From CAMAVH01 sp035714115 (GTDB lineage: Bacteria > Pseudomonadota > Alphaproteobacteria > SMXQ01): a stretch of 13,170 bases of DNA. Shown here in pieces: positions 1-9,391 of this stretch. The notes under the pieces are model-generated. The model was given only the letters and a program-made list of their open reading frames with translations, was not told the origin of the DNA and did not search any database. The translations under genes were made by a program, and so were the position numbers. How positions within the stretch are numbered: position 1 is the first letter of the stretch; each line of letters begins with the position of its first letter. The stretch spans positions 1 to 13,170 of the forward strand of contig DASTMO010000022.1 in NCBI GenBank assembly GCA_035714115.1. The letters run 5' to 3'.

Positions 1-19
1 CCTTTCCGCTGAAAGACCG

Positions 20-55
20 AACGGCTGAGCGAAAGCTCAGCCGTTTTTCTTTTTC
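20..55 (+). terminator. Intrinsic terminator reading plus-ward, overlapping the eutA 3' end
   Basis: Positions 20-30 and 35-45 form a perfect 11-bp GC-rich stem closed by a GAAA (GNRA-type) tetraloop. On the plus strand a T-rich tract of two five-T runs split by a C follows at once. This is the textbook form of a rho-independent terminator for plus-strand transcription, so a converging gene probably ends left of the window. The eutA stop codon (37-39, minus strand) lies inside the stem, and the T-tract is the complement of the codons for the Lys-rich EutA tail. In the minus direction the hairpin has no good U-tract, so it would end eutA transcription only weakly. Confidence 0.8.
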
Positions 56-1584
56 TGCTCGGCCGGAAAAACCAGCGACTTGATGACGACCGGCACCGCG
101 CCCGACGACGGGATGAGCGCGCCGATGTCGATATAGTCGAACTCTTCGAGGGTGATGCCGTCGATCGAGACGACGGGCGCGGCGAGCTTCATCTCTTCCT
201 TCAGGTGCAGGCCGAGAAGGCCGCCGATGTCGCCGTCATTGACCATCACGATGGGCAAGCCCTGATCGGTGATGGCATTGAGCGCCAAGGCGACGCCTTT
301 GCAGAAGCCGTCGAGCCGCTGAAAGCTCGCCGAGCCTTTCCAATGGAAAGCGACCGCGACCGGATTGTCAGTTTCTTCCAGGCCGAGACGCACCAGCGCT
401 TTGCGCACGCCGGCCGCGACCGCTTCGGGCTCCAGCACATCGGCGGCGAGGTCGAAGTCGGGCACGATCACCGGCAGGTTGCGCACCGGCACCGCATGGC
501 CCGGCGCGATGAAGATCGTGCTGCCGCTGACCTGGATGGTGTATTGCGAGGCGCCGATGACGGTGGCGCGGATGCCGTTGGTCGGCACTTCGATCGGAAT
601 GTTCAGCGTCTCGACGCGCTGGCGGATGGCTTTCGCCACACGCGGCCCAAGATCGCCGAAGCTGCGCGGCTCGCGCGCATAGATGAATTCCGACACGCCG
701 CCCGAGAAGGTGACGATGTCGATCTTGCCCTGATAGTTCAGCTCAGGCAGGCGCAGGAGATGCTTCTTCTCCGCCGGCAATTGCTTGAGCTGCACCAGTT
801 CGAACAGCTGATCGGCCATGCGCCCGACGATGGCGTCCAGTTCCGCATCGGTCATCTGGCGGCCGAGCGCAAGGGTGATGCCTTCAAGGCCGGCGTAATA
901 GCGCCCGGCTTCTTCGATGCGCGTGACTTTGCCCTGCTCGTCCATGGCGATGAGGCGCGCGCCGACATCGATGGCGGTGACTTCCTTCACCTTGCCGTCT
1001 TCGCAGATCGCGACTTTGCTGGTGCCGCCGCCGATGTCGATGTTCATGGCGGTGCCGCGGCCTTCGCCGGAGCGGCCCGCCGCGCCCGAGCCGTGGGCGG
1101 CCATCGTCGTCTCCAGCGCATCGCCGGCGCTGACCGCGACGAAGCGGCCCGCTTCGCGTGCGAAAAGGTCGGCGATGGAGCGAGCGTTCTGACGGCGCAC
1201 GGCGACGCCGGTGAGAATCAGCGCGCCGGTATCGACGTCCTCGCGGGTCAGGCCCGCTTTGTCGTATTGCGCATCGATGAACTTGCCGAGCTTGTCGGAA
1301 TCGATCGTCGTCTCGTCGATATAGGGCGTCAGCAGGATTTCCGATTCGGCCAGCACCTCGCGCTTGGTGATGACGTAGCGGCTGCCCTGATGCTCGAGCT
1401 CGAGGCGCGAGAAGACGAGATGCGAGGTGGAAGAGCCGATGTCGACGCCGACGCTGGTGAGCGTCAGCGTTTCCTCATCCGAAATATGCCGGCGCGCCGC
1501 CGTGAAGCCGACCGAGACGCTGTCTTCGCCGCCGCCGACGCCGCCGCCGAACCCTTCGAGAATGCTGCGTTTTTCGCCGCTCAT
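37..1584 (-). CDS. eutA: Ethanolamine ammonia-lyase reactivating factor EutA
   Basis: EutA-family reactivases release damaged cobalamin from ethanolamine ammonia-lyase (EutBC) at the cost of ATP, in the cytoplasm. The protein has about 515 residues, somewhat longer than the usual 460-480. The extra length is mainly an N-terminal tail with a Gly-rich patch (about residues 11-19). Two ATPase signatures of the actin/Hsp70-like fold are visible: GVDIGSSTS at about 46-54 and MNIDIGGGTSKVAI from about 180. The C-terminus is Lys-rich. I chose the ATG at 1582-1584 because an AGGGA lies 8 nt upstream; a GTG codon directly before it (1585-1587) would add one residue. The gene starts 54 nt after the kdpE stop on the same strand with no clear terminator or strong promoter between, so read-through from kdp is possible. 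eutBC would be expected to the left, outside the window. Family call is firm; the link to kdp is probably only proximity. Confidence 0.88.
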   Translation of the reverse strand: MSGEKRSILEGFGGGVGGGEDSVSVGFTAARRHISDEETLTLTSVGVDIGSSTSHLVFSRLELEHQGSRYVITKREVLAESEILLTPYIDETTIDSDKLGKFIDAQYDKAGLTREDVDTGALILTGVAVRRQNARSIADLFAREAGRFVAVSAGDALETTMAAHGSGAAGRSGEGRGTAMNIDIGGGTSKVAICEDGKVKEVTAIDVGARLIAMDEQGKVTRIEEAGRYYAGLEGITLALGRQMTDAELDAIVGRMADQLFELVQLKQLPAEKKHLLRLPELNYQGKIDIVTFSGGVSEFIYAREPRSFGDLGPRVAKAIRQRVETLNIPIEVPTNGIRATVIGASQYTIQVSGSTIFIAPGHAVPVRNLPVIVPDFDLAADVLEPEAVAAGVRKALVRLGLEETDNPVAVAFHWKGSASFQRLDGFCKGVALALNAITDQGLPIVMVNDGDIGGLLGLHLKEEMKLAAPVVSIDGITLEEFDYIDIGALIPSSGAVPVVIKSLVFPAEQKKKNG

Positions 1585-1638
1585 CACGCCAGTCCCTGAT
1601 TGCTTTGGTTTCTTAGGGAAGCAACCTAGCGGAAAGGC

Positions 1639-2343
1639 TCAGGACTCCGCAACGAGGCGATAGCCCACGCCCGGCTCAGTCAAGATCAGCGCCGGATGGG
1701 TGGCGTCGTCGCCGAGCTTTTGGCGCAGCTGGCCGACATAGACGCGCAGATATTGCGTGTCCTCCAGATGGGCCGGCCCCCAGACCTGCTCGAGCAGCTG
1801 GCGCTGCGTCACCACCTTGCCGGCATGCTGCACCAAGAGACGCAGCAGGTCGTATTCCTTGGGCGACAGCTTCACCACCTCACCGCCTTTGGTGACTTCG
1901 CGCCGCGCCAGATCGACGGCAAGATCGCCGCTGCGAAAGACCGGCACTTCGCCGCCTTGGCGCAGACGATGGCGCAGCGCCGCGCGCAGCCGCGCGAGCA
2001 GCTCGCCCATGGCGAAGGGCTTCTCGACATAGTCATCAGCCCCGGCGTCGAGCGCAGCGACTTTGTCGCCTTCACGGCTGCGCACGCTGAGGACAACGAT
2101 CGGCGTCTCGGTCCATTCGCGCAAATTCCGAATCACCGCGATGCCGTCCATGTCGGGCAAGCCGAGATCGAGAAGAATGACTTGAGGCGAAGCGTCTGCG
2201 GCACGCGCCAAAGCCTCGGCGCCGCTGGCCGCCTCGATCATCTCGTAGCCTTGCGCGGCGAGACTGGGTTTTAGGAAACGGCGGATCTGCGGCTCGTCAT
2301 CCACCACCAGCACACGCGTCGGGCCCTTCTCAGGATTGGTCAT
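1639..2343 (-). CDS. kdpE: Kdp operon response regulator KdpE (OmpR/PhoB family)
   Basis: This is the cytoplasmic DNA-binding response regulator that activates kdpFABC when phosphorylated by KdpD. It has 234 residues, close to the usual KdpE length. The receiver domain covers about residues 9-122: acidic pair D15-D16, phospho-acceptor D59 in LLDLGLPDMDG, switch residue S86 and conserved K108 in KPF. A winged-helix output domain follows (about 135-232), with the typical KLSPKEYDLLRLL segment and a C-terminal GVGYRL hairpin. The ATG overlaps the kdpD stop (ATGA, 2340-2343), which indicates translational coupling to the sensor gene. There is no strong Shine-Dalgarno of its own. Its likely target is the tandem 11-bp repeat at 9661-9682. 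Confidence 0.95.
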   Translation of the reverse strand: MTNPEKGPTRVLVVDDEPQIRRFLKPSLAAQGYEMIEAASGAEALARAADASPQVILLDLGLPDMDGIAVIRNLREWTETPIVVLSVRSREGDKVAALDAGADDYVEKPFAMGELLARLRAALRHRLRQGGEVPVFRSGDLAVDLARREVTKGGEVVKLSPKEYDLLRLLVQHAGKVVTQRQLLEQVWGPAHLEDTQYLRVYVGQLRQKLGDDATHPALILTEPGVGYRLVAES

Positions 2344-5039
2344 GCGGCATGCTCATGCGGCGCCGGCGGCGCTGTTTCGAGCGGCAGACGAATCTCGATC
2401 AAGCTGCCATCGCCGGACGGGCCGGGGCTGAGAGCGCGGATCGTGCCGCCATGGGCCTCGACGATGCCTTTGCAGACCGCGAGACCGAGGCCGGTGCCCG
2501 CGATCTGCCGGTCGCCTGCCTCGATACGATGGAATTTATCGAAGACGCGCGCCAGATCGGCGGCCGGAATCCCCTGCCCGCGATCCGTCACCTCGATCAC
2601 AAGGCCGTCGCCGTCGCGCCGCGCCGACAAGCGCACCGGCGAGCTGGCGGGCGAATATTTCGACGCGTTGTCGATGAGATTGAACAGCACTTGCTCCATC
2701 AGGATGAAATCGACGCGCAGCAGCGGCAGGCTTTCCGCCGCATCGAGGCGCAGCTCTCGGCCGCCAAGAACGCGCTTGGCCCGCGCGGCGGCGCCGGCGA
2801 ACAACTCGTTAACCGCCACCCAATCGCGTTTGAGCGTCAGCATGCCGGCCTCCAGCCGGGTCATGTCGAGCAAATTGCCGACGAAGCGATTGAGACGCAA
2901 GGCCTCCTCTTCCGCCGTATCCATCAGTTCGGCGCGAGCCTTGGCGTCCAAAGCCTCGCCCGGCAATTTCAAGCTCGAGAGCGCGCCGATGATGGTCGCG
3001 AGCGGCGTGCGCAGATCATGGCTGATGGAAGACAACAGCGCGTGGCGCAACTTCTCGCTCGCCGCCAGCACGCGCGCCTCGGCGATCTCCCCTTCGAGCT
3101 GGCCGCGTTCGAGCGCCACCGCCGCCTGGTCGATCAGGGCGGCGATAGTGCGCGCGCCGGACGGATCGAGCGCGGCGGGTCCATTCGCCTTGCGAAAGCC
3201 GACGACGCCGACGATGCCGCGCGAAGTCTTCATCGGTTCGAAGCGCCAATCACGCGTCGGCAAGGTGGCTGAGCCATGGCCGGCCGGCTCGCCATGGGCA
3301 AAGGCCCAGCGCGCGGCGGTCCAATCGGCGGGATCGAGATCGTCCTCGGGCGGATACGCCCCCGCAATGCGTAGATTGTCCTTATCGCCGAGCAGCAAGA
3401 CCGCCTGGCCTTGCACGGCGGTCGCGACCTGGTAACAGCAGGCCCACAGCAGATCGTCGAAACCGACGGTTGTCGCCAGCTTGCGGCTGAAGTCATAGAG
3501 CGCGCCCTGGATCTTCATGCGTCGGCGCGCGTCCTCGGCCTGATCCCGTGCGCGCGCGGCCAGGCCCGAGACGAGGATCGCCGCGACGAGAAAGAGCCCG
3601 AGGGAGACGACCTCATGTCCCTCCGCAATGGTGAAAGTGTAGAGCGGCGCGATGAAGAAGAAATTGTAGGCGGCGAAGGACAACAGCGAGGCCATGATCG
3701 ACGGCAAGAGGCCATGGCGCACGGCAGCGAGCACCACCGCGATCAGGAAGAACGCCGCAGGCGACGGCAGCGGCACGACCGTATCGATCAACCGCGCGCC
3801 CATCACGGCGAGCACAACATAAGACGCGCTCCAGGCATAGGACGTCCAAAGCGGCAAAGGCAGCGACAGCCGCGACGCGCGCCCCCGCTTGCCGTCGCCC
3901 AGCGGGACGATATGCAGCGCGATCTCCCCGCTTTCGCGCAGCAGCGCCTCGACCAGCGAGCGGCCGAACAGGCGGCGCAGCCAACTGGTGCGGCGACGTC
4001 CGATGACGATTTGCGTCATATGTCGCTCGCGCGCATAGGCCAGCAGGCCTTCGACCAGATCGCGCGCCGGCATGGTGACGGCCTCGCCGTCGAGCTGCTC
4101 GGCGAGACGCAGGGCTTCGGCGATGCGGTCGCGTGCCGCCTGATTCAAGCGGTAGTGACCGGGCATCTCGACATAGACCGCCGTCCAGGGCGCATGCAGC
4201 TGATCGGCGAGCCGGCGCGTGGCGCGCACCACCTCGACCGCGTCCTCGTCCGGGCCGACGCAGGCGAGCAATCGTTCGCCGGCCGGCCAGGGATTGACGA
4301 TGGCGTGCTGGCGCATGTAGTCGAGCATCTGCTCGTCGACGCGCTCGGCGACGCGGCGCAGGGCCAACTCGCGCAGCGCGGTGATGTTGCCCGGCTGGAA
4401 GAAATGCGCCACCGCGCGCTGGGCCTGCCCCTCGACATAAACCTTGCCTTCGCGCAGCCGCTTGATCAGATCCTGCGGCGTCAGATCGACCAGCTCGATT
4501 TCGTCGGCCCGCTCGAGAATGTCGTCCGGCAAGGTCTCGCGCACGCGCACGCGCGTGATCTTGGCGACGACATCGTTGAGGCTTTCGAGATGCTGGACAT
4601 TGAGCGTCGAATAGACGTCGATGCCGGCCGCGAGCAGCTCCTCGACATCCTGATAGCGCTTGGGATGCCGTGCGCCGGCGACATTGCTGTGCGCCATCTC
4701 GTCGATGAGGATGAGGCGAGGCTTGCGCGCCAGGGCGGCATCGAGATCGAATTCGTCGAGGCGGCGGCCGCGATAATCGACGACACGGCGCGGCAGCATA
4801 TCGAGGCCGGCGACCAGCGCCTCCGTCTCCGTGCGGCCGTGGGTCTCGATCACGCCGATGACGACGTCGAGACCCTCCTTCTTGAGGCGGTGAGCCGCCT
4901 CCAACATTGCGTAGGTCTTGCCGACGCCCGGCGCGGCGCCGAGGAAGATCTTGAGGCGGCCGCGCCCGTCCCGCTCGGCGGCGGCGAGCAGGGCGTCCGG
5001 TGACGGACGGCGGTCGGATCGATCAGCGGACTCGGTCAT
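2340..5039 (-). CDS. kdpD: Sensor histidine kinase KdpD
   Basis: KdpD is the inner-membrane sensor kinase/phosphatase for KdpE, responding to K+ limitation and ionic conditions. Its 899 residues match the full-length family (about 895 in E. coli). In order: an N-terminal KdpD domain with a Walker A-like GAAPGVGKT (34-42) and a Walker B-like ILIDEMAHSN (D113); a universal-stress-protein-like domain (about 250-375) with the GRR...GRS nucleotide-binding pattern near 346-360; four closely spaced membrane segments (about 397-498); a GAF-like linker domain (about 520-640); the HisKA dimerisation helix with SISHDLRTPL and phospho-acceptor His674; and a HATPase domain with NLIDNASKYS (N box), DRGQGIP (G1) and GTGLGLAV (G2). 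The start overlaps the kdpC 3' end by 17 bp and the end overlaps kdpE by 4 bp. All key catalytic motifs are intact. Confidence 0.96.
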   Translation of the reverse strand: MTESADRSDRRPSPDALLAAAERDGRGRLKIFLGAAPGVGKTYAMLEAAHRLKKEGLDVVIGVIETHGRTETEALVAGLDMLPRRVVDYRGRRLDEFDLDAALARKPRLILIDEMAHSNVAGARHPKRYQDVEELLAAGIDVYSTLNVQHLESLNDVVAKITRVRVRETLPDDILERADEIELVDLTPQDLIKRLREGKVYVEGQAQRAVAHFFQPGNITALRELALRRVAERVDEQMLDYMRQHAIVNPWPAGERLLACVGPDEDAVEVVRATRRLADQLHAPWTAVYVEMPGHYRLNQAARDRIAEALRLAEQLDGEAVTMPARDLVEGLLAYARERHMTQIVIGRRRTSWLRRLFGRSLVEALLRESGEIALHIVPLGDGKRGRASRLSLPLPLWTSYAWSASYVVLAVMGARLIDTVVPLPSPAAFFLIAVVLAAVRHGLLPSIMASLLSFAAYNFFFIAPLYTFTIAEGHEVVSLGLFLVAAILVSGLAARARDQAEDARRRMKIQGALYDFSRKLATTVGFDDLLWACCYQVATAVQGQAVLLLGDKDNLRIAGAYPPEDDLDPADWTAARWAFAHGEPAGHGSATLPTRDWRFEPMKTSRGIVGVVGFRKANGPAALDPSGARTIAALIDQAAVALERGQLEGEIAEARVLAASEKLRHALLSSISHDLRTPLATIIGALSSLKLPGEALDAKARAELMDTAEEEALRLNRFVGNLLDMTRLEAGMLTLKRDWVAVNELFAGAAARAKRVLGGRELRLDAAESLPLLRVDFILMEQVLFNLIDNASKYSPASSPVRLSARRDGDGLVIEVTDRGQGIPAADLARVFDKFHRIEAGDRQIAGTGLGLAVCKGIVEAHGGTIRALSPGPSGDGSLIEIRLPLETAPPAPHEHAA

Positions 5040-5652
5040 TCCGGCTTAGCGCGTTCTGCTGGCTCAGAGCATCGAGCGCCAAGTTTAGCACAAGCACATT
5101 GATCCGGGGCTCGCCGACGAGGCCGAGAGCGCGCCCTTCTGCATGGCTGACCACCAGGGCGCGCAGGTCTGCTTCAGCCAAGCCGCGGGCGGCGGCAACG
5201 CGCGGCAGCTGATAGAGCGCCGACGCCGGCGAGATATGAGGGTCCAGCCCGCTGGCCGACGCCGTGGCGAGCTCGGTCGGCACCGGCTTATTGCCCTGCT
5301 TGTAGCGGGCGACATCCTCCGAGAGGCGATCCGCCAGCGCCTGCGACGTCGGGCCGAGGTTCGAGCCGCTTGACGCCGCCGCGTTGTAGGGCGCGCTGAC
5401 GCTCTTCGTCGCATCCTCAGGGTCGGGACCGAGCGTGGCGGAGGGACGCGGCCAGAAATATTTGTCGTCCGTGAAGTTCTGGCCGATCAGCGCGGAGCCC
5501 ACGATCTTGCCATCCTTTTCGATCAGGCTGCCGTCGGCCTGCGCGGGCAGCACCGCTTGGGCGATGCCGGTGACGGCGTAAGGGTAGGCGACGCCAAGCA
5601 GGGCGGCGAAAACGACGAGCAGAACGATGGCCGGACGAAGCTGGTTCAACAT
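5023..5652 (-). CDS. kdpC: K+-transporting ATPase subunit KdpC
   Basis: KdpC is the small accessory subunit of the KdpFABC pump, with one N-terminal membrane helix and a periplasmic domain contacting KdpA. The protein has 209 residues, at the long end of the 190-210 typical range. One hydrophobic segment covers about residues 7-30. After it come family signatures such as LIGQNFTDDKYFWPRPSAT and a later SGLDPHISPASA block, followed by PRVA and LVVSHAEGRALGLVGEPRINVLVLN. The ATG lies 10 nt after the kdpB stop, and the Shine-Dalgarno (AAGGA) overlaps that stop, which suggests coupled translation. Its last 17 bp overlap the start of kdpD. Confidence 0.95.
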   Translation of the reverse strand: MLNQLRPAIVLLVVFAALLGVAYPYAVTGIAQAVLPAQADGSLIEKDGKIVGSALIGQNFTDDKYFWPRPSATLGPDPEDATKSVSAPYNAAASSGSNLGPTSQALADRLSEDVARYKQGNKPVPTELATASASGLDPHISPASALYQLPRVAAARGLAEADLRALVVSHAEGRALGLVGEPRINVLVLNLALDALSQQNALSRNDRVR

Positions 5653-5662
5653 GGCGAATTCC

Positions 5663-7678
5663 TTACGCGAGACCGATCGCGACGACCGCGAGATCGATCA
5701 GCTTGATGCCGACGAAGGGCGCGACGAGGCCGCCGAGGCCGTAGACCAAGAGATTGCGGCGCAAGACATCGGCCGCGCCGCGCGCCTTGGTGGTGACGCC
5801 GCGCAAGGCGAGCGGGATGAGCGCGACGATGATCAGCGCGTTGAAGATCACGGCCGAGAGGATGGCGCTTTGCGGCGTCGCCAGATTCATGACGTTGAGC
5901 GCCGAAAGCTGCGGATAAGCAGCGATGAACAGCGCCGGAATGATGGCGAAATATTTCGCCACATCGTTGGCGATGGAGAAGGTGGTGAGCGCGCCGCGCG
6001 TCATCAACAATTGCTTGCCGATGCCAACGACCTCGATCAGCTTGGTCGGGTCGCTGTCGAGATCGACCATGTTGCCGGCTTCGCGCGCCGCTTGCGTGCC
6101 GGTGTTCATGGCGACACCGACATCGGCCTGAGCCAGCGCGGGCGCGTCATTGGTGCCGTCGCCGCACATGGCGACCAGCTTGCCTTTGGCCTGCTCGCCG
6201 CGAATGAGATCGAGCTTGGCCTCCGGCGTCGCCTCGGCGAGGAAATCGTCGACGCCCGCCTCGGCGGCGATGGCGGCGGCCGTCAGCTTGTTGTCGCCGG
6301 TGATCATCACCGTGCGGATGCCCATGCGGCGCAGTTCGGCGAAACGCTCCTTGATGCCGTCCTTGATGACGTCCTTGAGATGGATGACGCCGAGCAGCTT
6401 TCCATTCGAAGCGACCGCCAGCGGCGTGCCGCCGGAGCGCGCGATGCGCTCGACAGCCTGCGCCAGCGCTTGCGGCGCATGCGCCAACCCGGCCCAGGCC
6501 AACACGGCATCGACCGCGCCCTTGCGGATTTTTTGCCCCCCGATATCGACGCCCGACATGCGGCTTTGTGCCGTGAAAGGCACGAAGTCGCCGCCGCCGG
6601 CCGACACCGTCACGCTCTGCTGGGCGATCAAGGCGACGATGCTGCGCCCCTCCGGCGTCTCGTCGGCCTGGCTGGCGAGCAGCGCCGCTTCGAGAAATTC
6701 GCGCTCGGCGATCCCGGGCGCGGCGATCAAAGCGGTGGCCATGCGGTTGCCGAGCGTGATGGTGCCGGTCTTGTCCAAGAGCAGCGTATCGACATCGCCC
6801 GCCGCCTCCACCGCGCGGCCCGATTTGGCCAGCACGTTGAAGCGCACCAGACGATCCATGCCGGCGATGCCGATGGCCGACAAGAGGCCGCCGATCGTCG
6901 TCGGGATCAGCGTGACCAACAGCGCCGCCAGTACCGCGACCGAGACGAGGCCGCCGGCATAGGCGGCGAAGCTCTCGAGCGTCGCGGTGGCGACCAGGAA
7001 GATCAGCGTCATGCCGACGAGCAGGATCGAGAGCGCGATCTCGTTCGGCGTCTTTTGGCGTTCGGCGCCTTCGACCAGCGCGATCATGCGGTCGAGAAAG
7101 CCGCCGCCGGGCGAGACGGTGATCTTCACCGTGATGCGATCGGACAGGACGCGCGTGCCGCCGGTGACCGCCGAGCGGTCGCCGCCGGATTCGCGGATGA
7201 CCGGAGCGGATTCGCCGGTGATGGCGCTTTCGTCGACGCTGGCGATACCCTCCGCCACCTCGCCGTCGGCCGGGATGACCTCGCCCGCCGCGACGATCAC
7301 CAGATCGCCGGCGCGCAGGTCGCTGGCGGCGACGGCTTCCAGACCGCCACCCGCTTTGAGGCGATTGGCGCGAATGTCGCTGCGCGCGCGGCGCAGGCTG
7401 TCGGCCTGAGCCTTGCCGCGCCCCTCGGCGACTGCCTCGGCGAAATTGGCGAAGAGAACCGTGAACCACAGCCAGGCGGCTATCTGGCCGGTGAAGGCGG
7501 CGCCCTCTCCGGCCAGCAGATCGCGCGTGAACAGGATGGCGGTGAGTAGCGCCACGGCAGCGGTGACGAAGATCACCGGATTGCGCGCCAGCTTGCGCGG
7601 ATCGAGCTTGCGGAAAGATTCGCCGACGGCGCGGCGCAGGATCGGGCCGTCGAGCAGAGCCTGGGACGAACGGGTCAT
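5663..7678 (-). CDS. kdpB: K+-transporting P-type ATPase catalytic subunit KdpB
   Basis: KdpB is the ATP-hydrolysing subunit of the KdpFABC complex in the inner membrane and energises K+ import through KdpA. Its 671 residues are near the family norm (682 in E. coli). Visible P-type ATPase motifs are TGES at 154-157 (actuator domain; S157 corresponds to the inhibitory Ser162 of E. coli), the phosphorylation site DKTGT with D302, a nucleotide-binding domain around 330-440, MITGDN in the P domain, and GDGTNDAPAL with D507 and D511. Membrane helices flank these domains, with the LIPTTIGGLLSAIGIAGMDR segment preceding the P site. The ATG is 9 nt after the kdpA stop, with AGAGGA between. Nothing is missing or frameshifted. 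Confidence 0.97.
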   Translation of the reverse strand: MTRSSQALLDGPILRRAVGESFRKLDPRKLARNPVIFVTAAVALLTAILFTRDLLAGEGAAFTGQIAAWLWFTVLFANFAEAVAEGRGKAQADSLRRARSDIRANRLKAGGGLEAVAASDLRAGDLVIVAAGEVIPADGEVAEGIASVDESAITGESAPVIRESGGDRSAVTGGTRVLSDRITVKITVSPGGGFLDRMIALVEGAERQKTPNEIALSILLVGMTLIFLVATATLESFAAYAGGLVSVAVLAALLVTLIPTTIGGLLSAIGIAGMDRLVRFNVLAKSGRAVEAAGDVDTLLLDKTGTITLGNRMATALIAAPGIAEREFLEAALLASQADETPEGRSIVALIAQQSVTVSAGGGDFVPFTAQSRMSGVDIGGQKIRKGAVDAVLAWAGLAHAPQALAQAVERIARSGGTPLAVASNGKLLGVIHLKDVIKDGIKERFAELRRMGIRTVMITGDNKLTAAAIAAEAGVDDFLAEATPEAKLDLIRGEQAKGKLVAMCGDGTNDAPALAQADVGVAMNTGTQAAREAGNMVDLDSDPTKLIEVVGIGKQLLMTRGALTTFSIANDVAKYFAIIPALFIAAYPQLSALNVMNLATPQSAILSAVIFNALIIVALIPLALRGVTTKARGAADVLRRNLLVYGLGGLVAPFVGIKLIDLAVVAIGLA

Positions 7679-7687
7679 GATGTCCTC

Positions 7688-9382
7688 TTAGAACAAGCTG
7701 CCGGCTTGCATCGCCAGATGTTCGACGATGGGGCCGAGCGCCAGAGCCGGGAAGAACGTGAGGCCGCCGACGATGGCGATGACGCCGATCAGCAGGCCGA
7801 CCCAGAGCGGGCCGGTGGTCGGGAAGGTGCCGGCGCTGTCGGGCAGCTTGGGCGCGACGGCGAGGCGGCCGATCACCGCCATCATCGGCACGATCATGGC
7901 AAAGCGGCCGATCAGCATGGTGATGCCGAGCGTCGTGTTGAAGAAGGGCACATTGGCGGTGAGGCCGGCGAAAGCGCTGCCATTGTTGCCGGCGGCCGAA
8001 CTGTAGGCATAGAGCAGTTCGGAAAAGCCGTGCGGGCCGCTGTTGGCGAGGCCGGCGAGCGCGCCGGGCCAGACGCAGGCGAGCGCGGTGAAGAACAGGC
8101 AGGCGCCCGGGCTGACCAGCACGGCGAGCATGGTGAGCTTGACCTCGCCGCCGCCGATCTTCTTGCCGAGATATTCCGGCGTGCGGCCGACCATCAGACC
8201 GGCGACGAAGACCGCGATGATGGCATAGAGCAACATGCCGTAAAGGCCGGCGCCGACACCGCCGATGATCAATTCGCCGAGTTGCATGTTGAACATCGGC
8301 ACCAGCCCGCCGAGCGGCGTGAAGCTGTCATGCATGGCGTTGACCGAGCCGTTTGACGCGGCGGTGGTGAAGACGCTCCAGATCGCCGAATTGGCGATGC
8401 CGAAGCGTGTCTCCTTGCCTTCCCAGTTCGCGGCCGAATCGAGCCCGGCGGCGATCAGATGCGGATTGCCGGAAGCTTCCGCCCAATAGGCGACGGCCAA
8501 GCCGGCGACGAGCATCGTCGCCATGGCCCACAAGAGTGCGCGGCCCTGCGCCTTGGCGCCGATCAGGCGGCCGAAGGTGGCGGTGAGCGCCGCGCCGATG
8601 CCGAGAATGGTCCAAAGCTGCAGCAGATTCGACCAGGCGGTCGGGTTCTCGTAAGGATGCGCGGCGTTGACATTGAAGAAGCCGCCGCCGTTCGAGCCGA
8701 GCATCTTGATGGCGATCTGGCTGGCGACCGGGCCTTGCGAGATGGTCTGGCTGGCACCTTCCAGCGTCGTGGCTTCGACGGGGCCGAGAAAATTCTGCGG
8801 CATCCCCATCGCGACGAAGACGATCGCGAGGATCAGCGCGAGCGGCAGCAGGAGATAAAGCGTGGCGCGGGTCATATCGCCCCAGAAGTTGCCGATGGTC
8901 TTAGCGCCGGCGCGCGCGAAGCCGCGCGCGAAAGCGACGGCGAGGGCGATGCCGGTGGCGGCCGACAGGAAGTTCTGCACCGTCAGGCCGATCATCTGGC
9001 TGAAATGGCTCAGCGTGCTTTCGCCGCCGTAAGACTGCCAATTGGTGTTGGTGACGAAGCTGACCGCCGTGTTGAAGGCGAGATCGGGCGTGACCGCAGC
9101 CATGCCGGCCGGATTGAGCGGCAGGATGTCTTGGGCGCGCAGCACGGCATAAAGGAAGACGAAGCCGAGCGCGTTGAACAGCAGCATGGCGAACGCATAG
9201 GCGCTCCAATGCTGCTCGCGCGCCGGATCGACGCCGGCGAGGCGATAAAGCGCGCTTTCGACCGGCGCGAGGAACCGCGCACGGCCATCAAACACGCGCG
9301 CCATGTAAGCGCCGAGCGGCGCGACGGTGGCGAGAACGACGCCGACCGCGAGCGCGATCTGCAGCCAACCGATGATCGTCAT
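7688..9382 (-). CDS. kdpA: K+-transporting ATPase channel-like subunit KdpA
   Basis: KdpA belongs to the superfamily of K+ transporters (Trk/Ktr/HKT-like) and forms the K+-selective pore of the KdpFABC pump in the inner membrane. It has 564 residues (557 in E. coli). Its four pore-loop repeats can be seen: TNTNWQSYGGE at about 111-121; SNGGGFFN with N231 and G232, matching the critical Gly232 of E. coli; a third loop near the SVNAMHDSFTPLGG segment; and a fourth with GNNGSAFAGL. Many hydrophobic helices lie between them. The ATG follows the kdpF stop by 9 nt, and the Shine-Dalgarno TAGGAG includes the kdpF stop TAG itself. Fully intact. Confidence 0.97.
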   Translation of the reverse strand: MTIIGWLQIALAVGVVLATVAPLGAYMARVFDGRARFLAPVESALYRLAGVDPAREQHWSAYAFAMLLFNALGFVFLYAVLRAQDILPLNPAGMAAVTPDLAFNTAVSFVTNTNWQSYGGESTLSHFSQMIGLTVQNFLSAATGIALAVAFARGFARAGAKTIGNFWGDMTRATLYLLLPLALILAIVFVAMGMPQNFLGPVEATTLEGASQTISQGPVASQIAIKMLGSNGGGFFNVNAAHPYENPTAWSNLLQLWTILGIGAALTATFGRLIGAKAQGRALLWAMATMLVAGLAVAYWAEASGNPHLIAAGLDSAANWEGKETRFGIANSAIWSVFTTAASNGSVNAMHDSFTPLGGLVPMFNMQLGELIIGGVGAGLYGMLLYAIIAVFVAGLMVGRTPEYLGKKIGGGEVKLTMLAVLVSPGACLFFTALACVWPGALAGLANSGPHGFSELLYAYSSAAGNNGSAFAGLTANVPFFNTTLGITMLIGRFAMIVPMMAVIGRLAVAPKLPDSAGTFPTTGPLWVGLLIGVIAIVGGLTFFPALALGPIVEHLAMQAGSLF

Positions 9383-9391
9383 GGCCGGCTC

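Noticed and set aside
5627..7549. 640-residue plus-strand open frame opposite kdpB
   Set aside because: His/Asp/Arg/Ala-rich antisense shadow of a fully motif-supported kdpB; similar shadows lie opposite eutA (205-1599) and kdpD (3411-5003).
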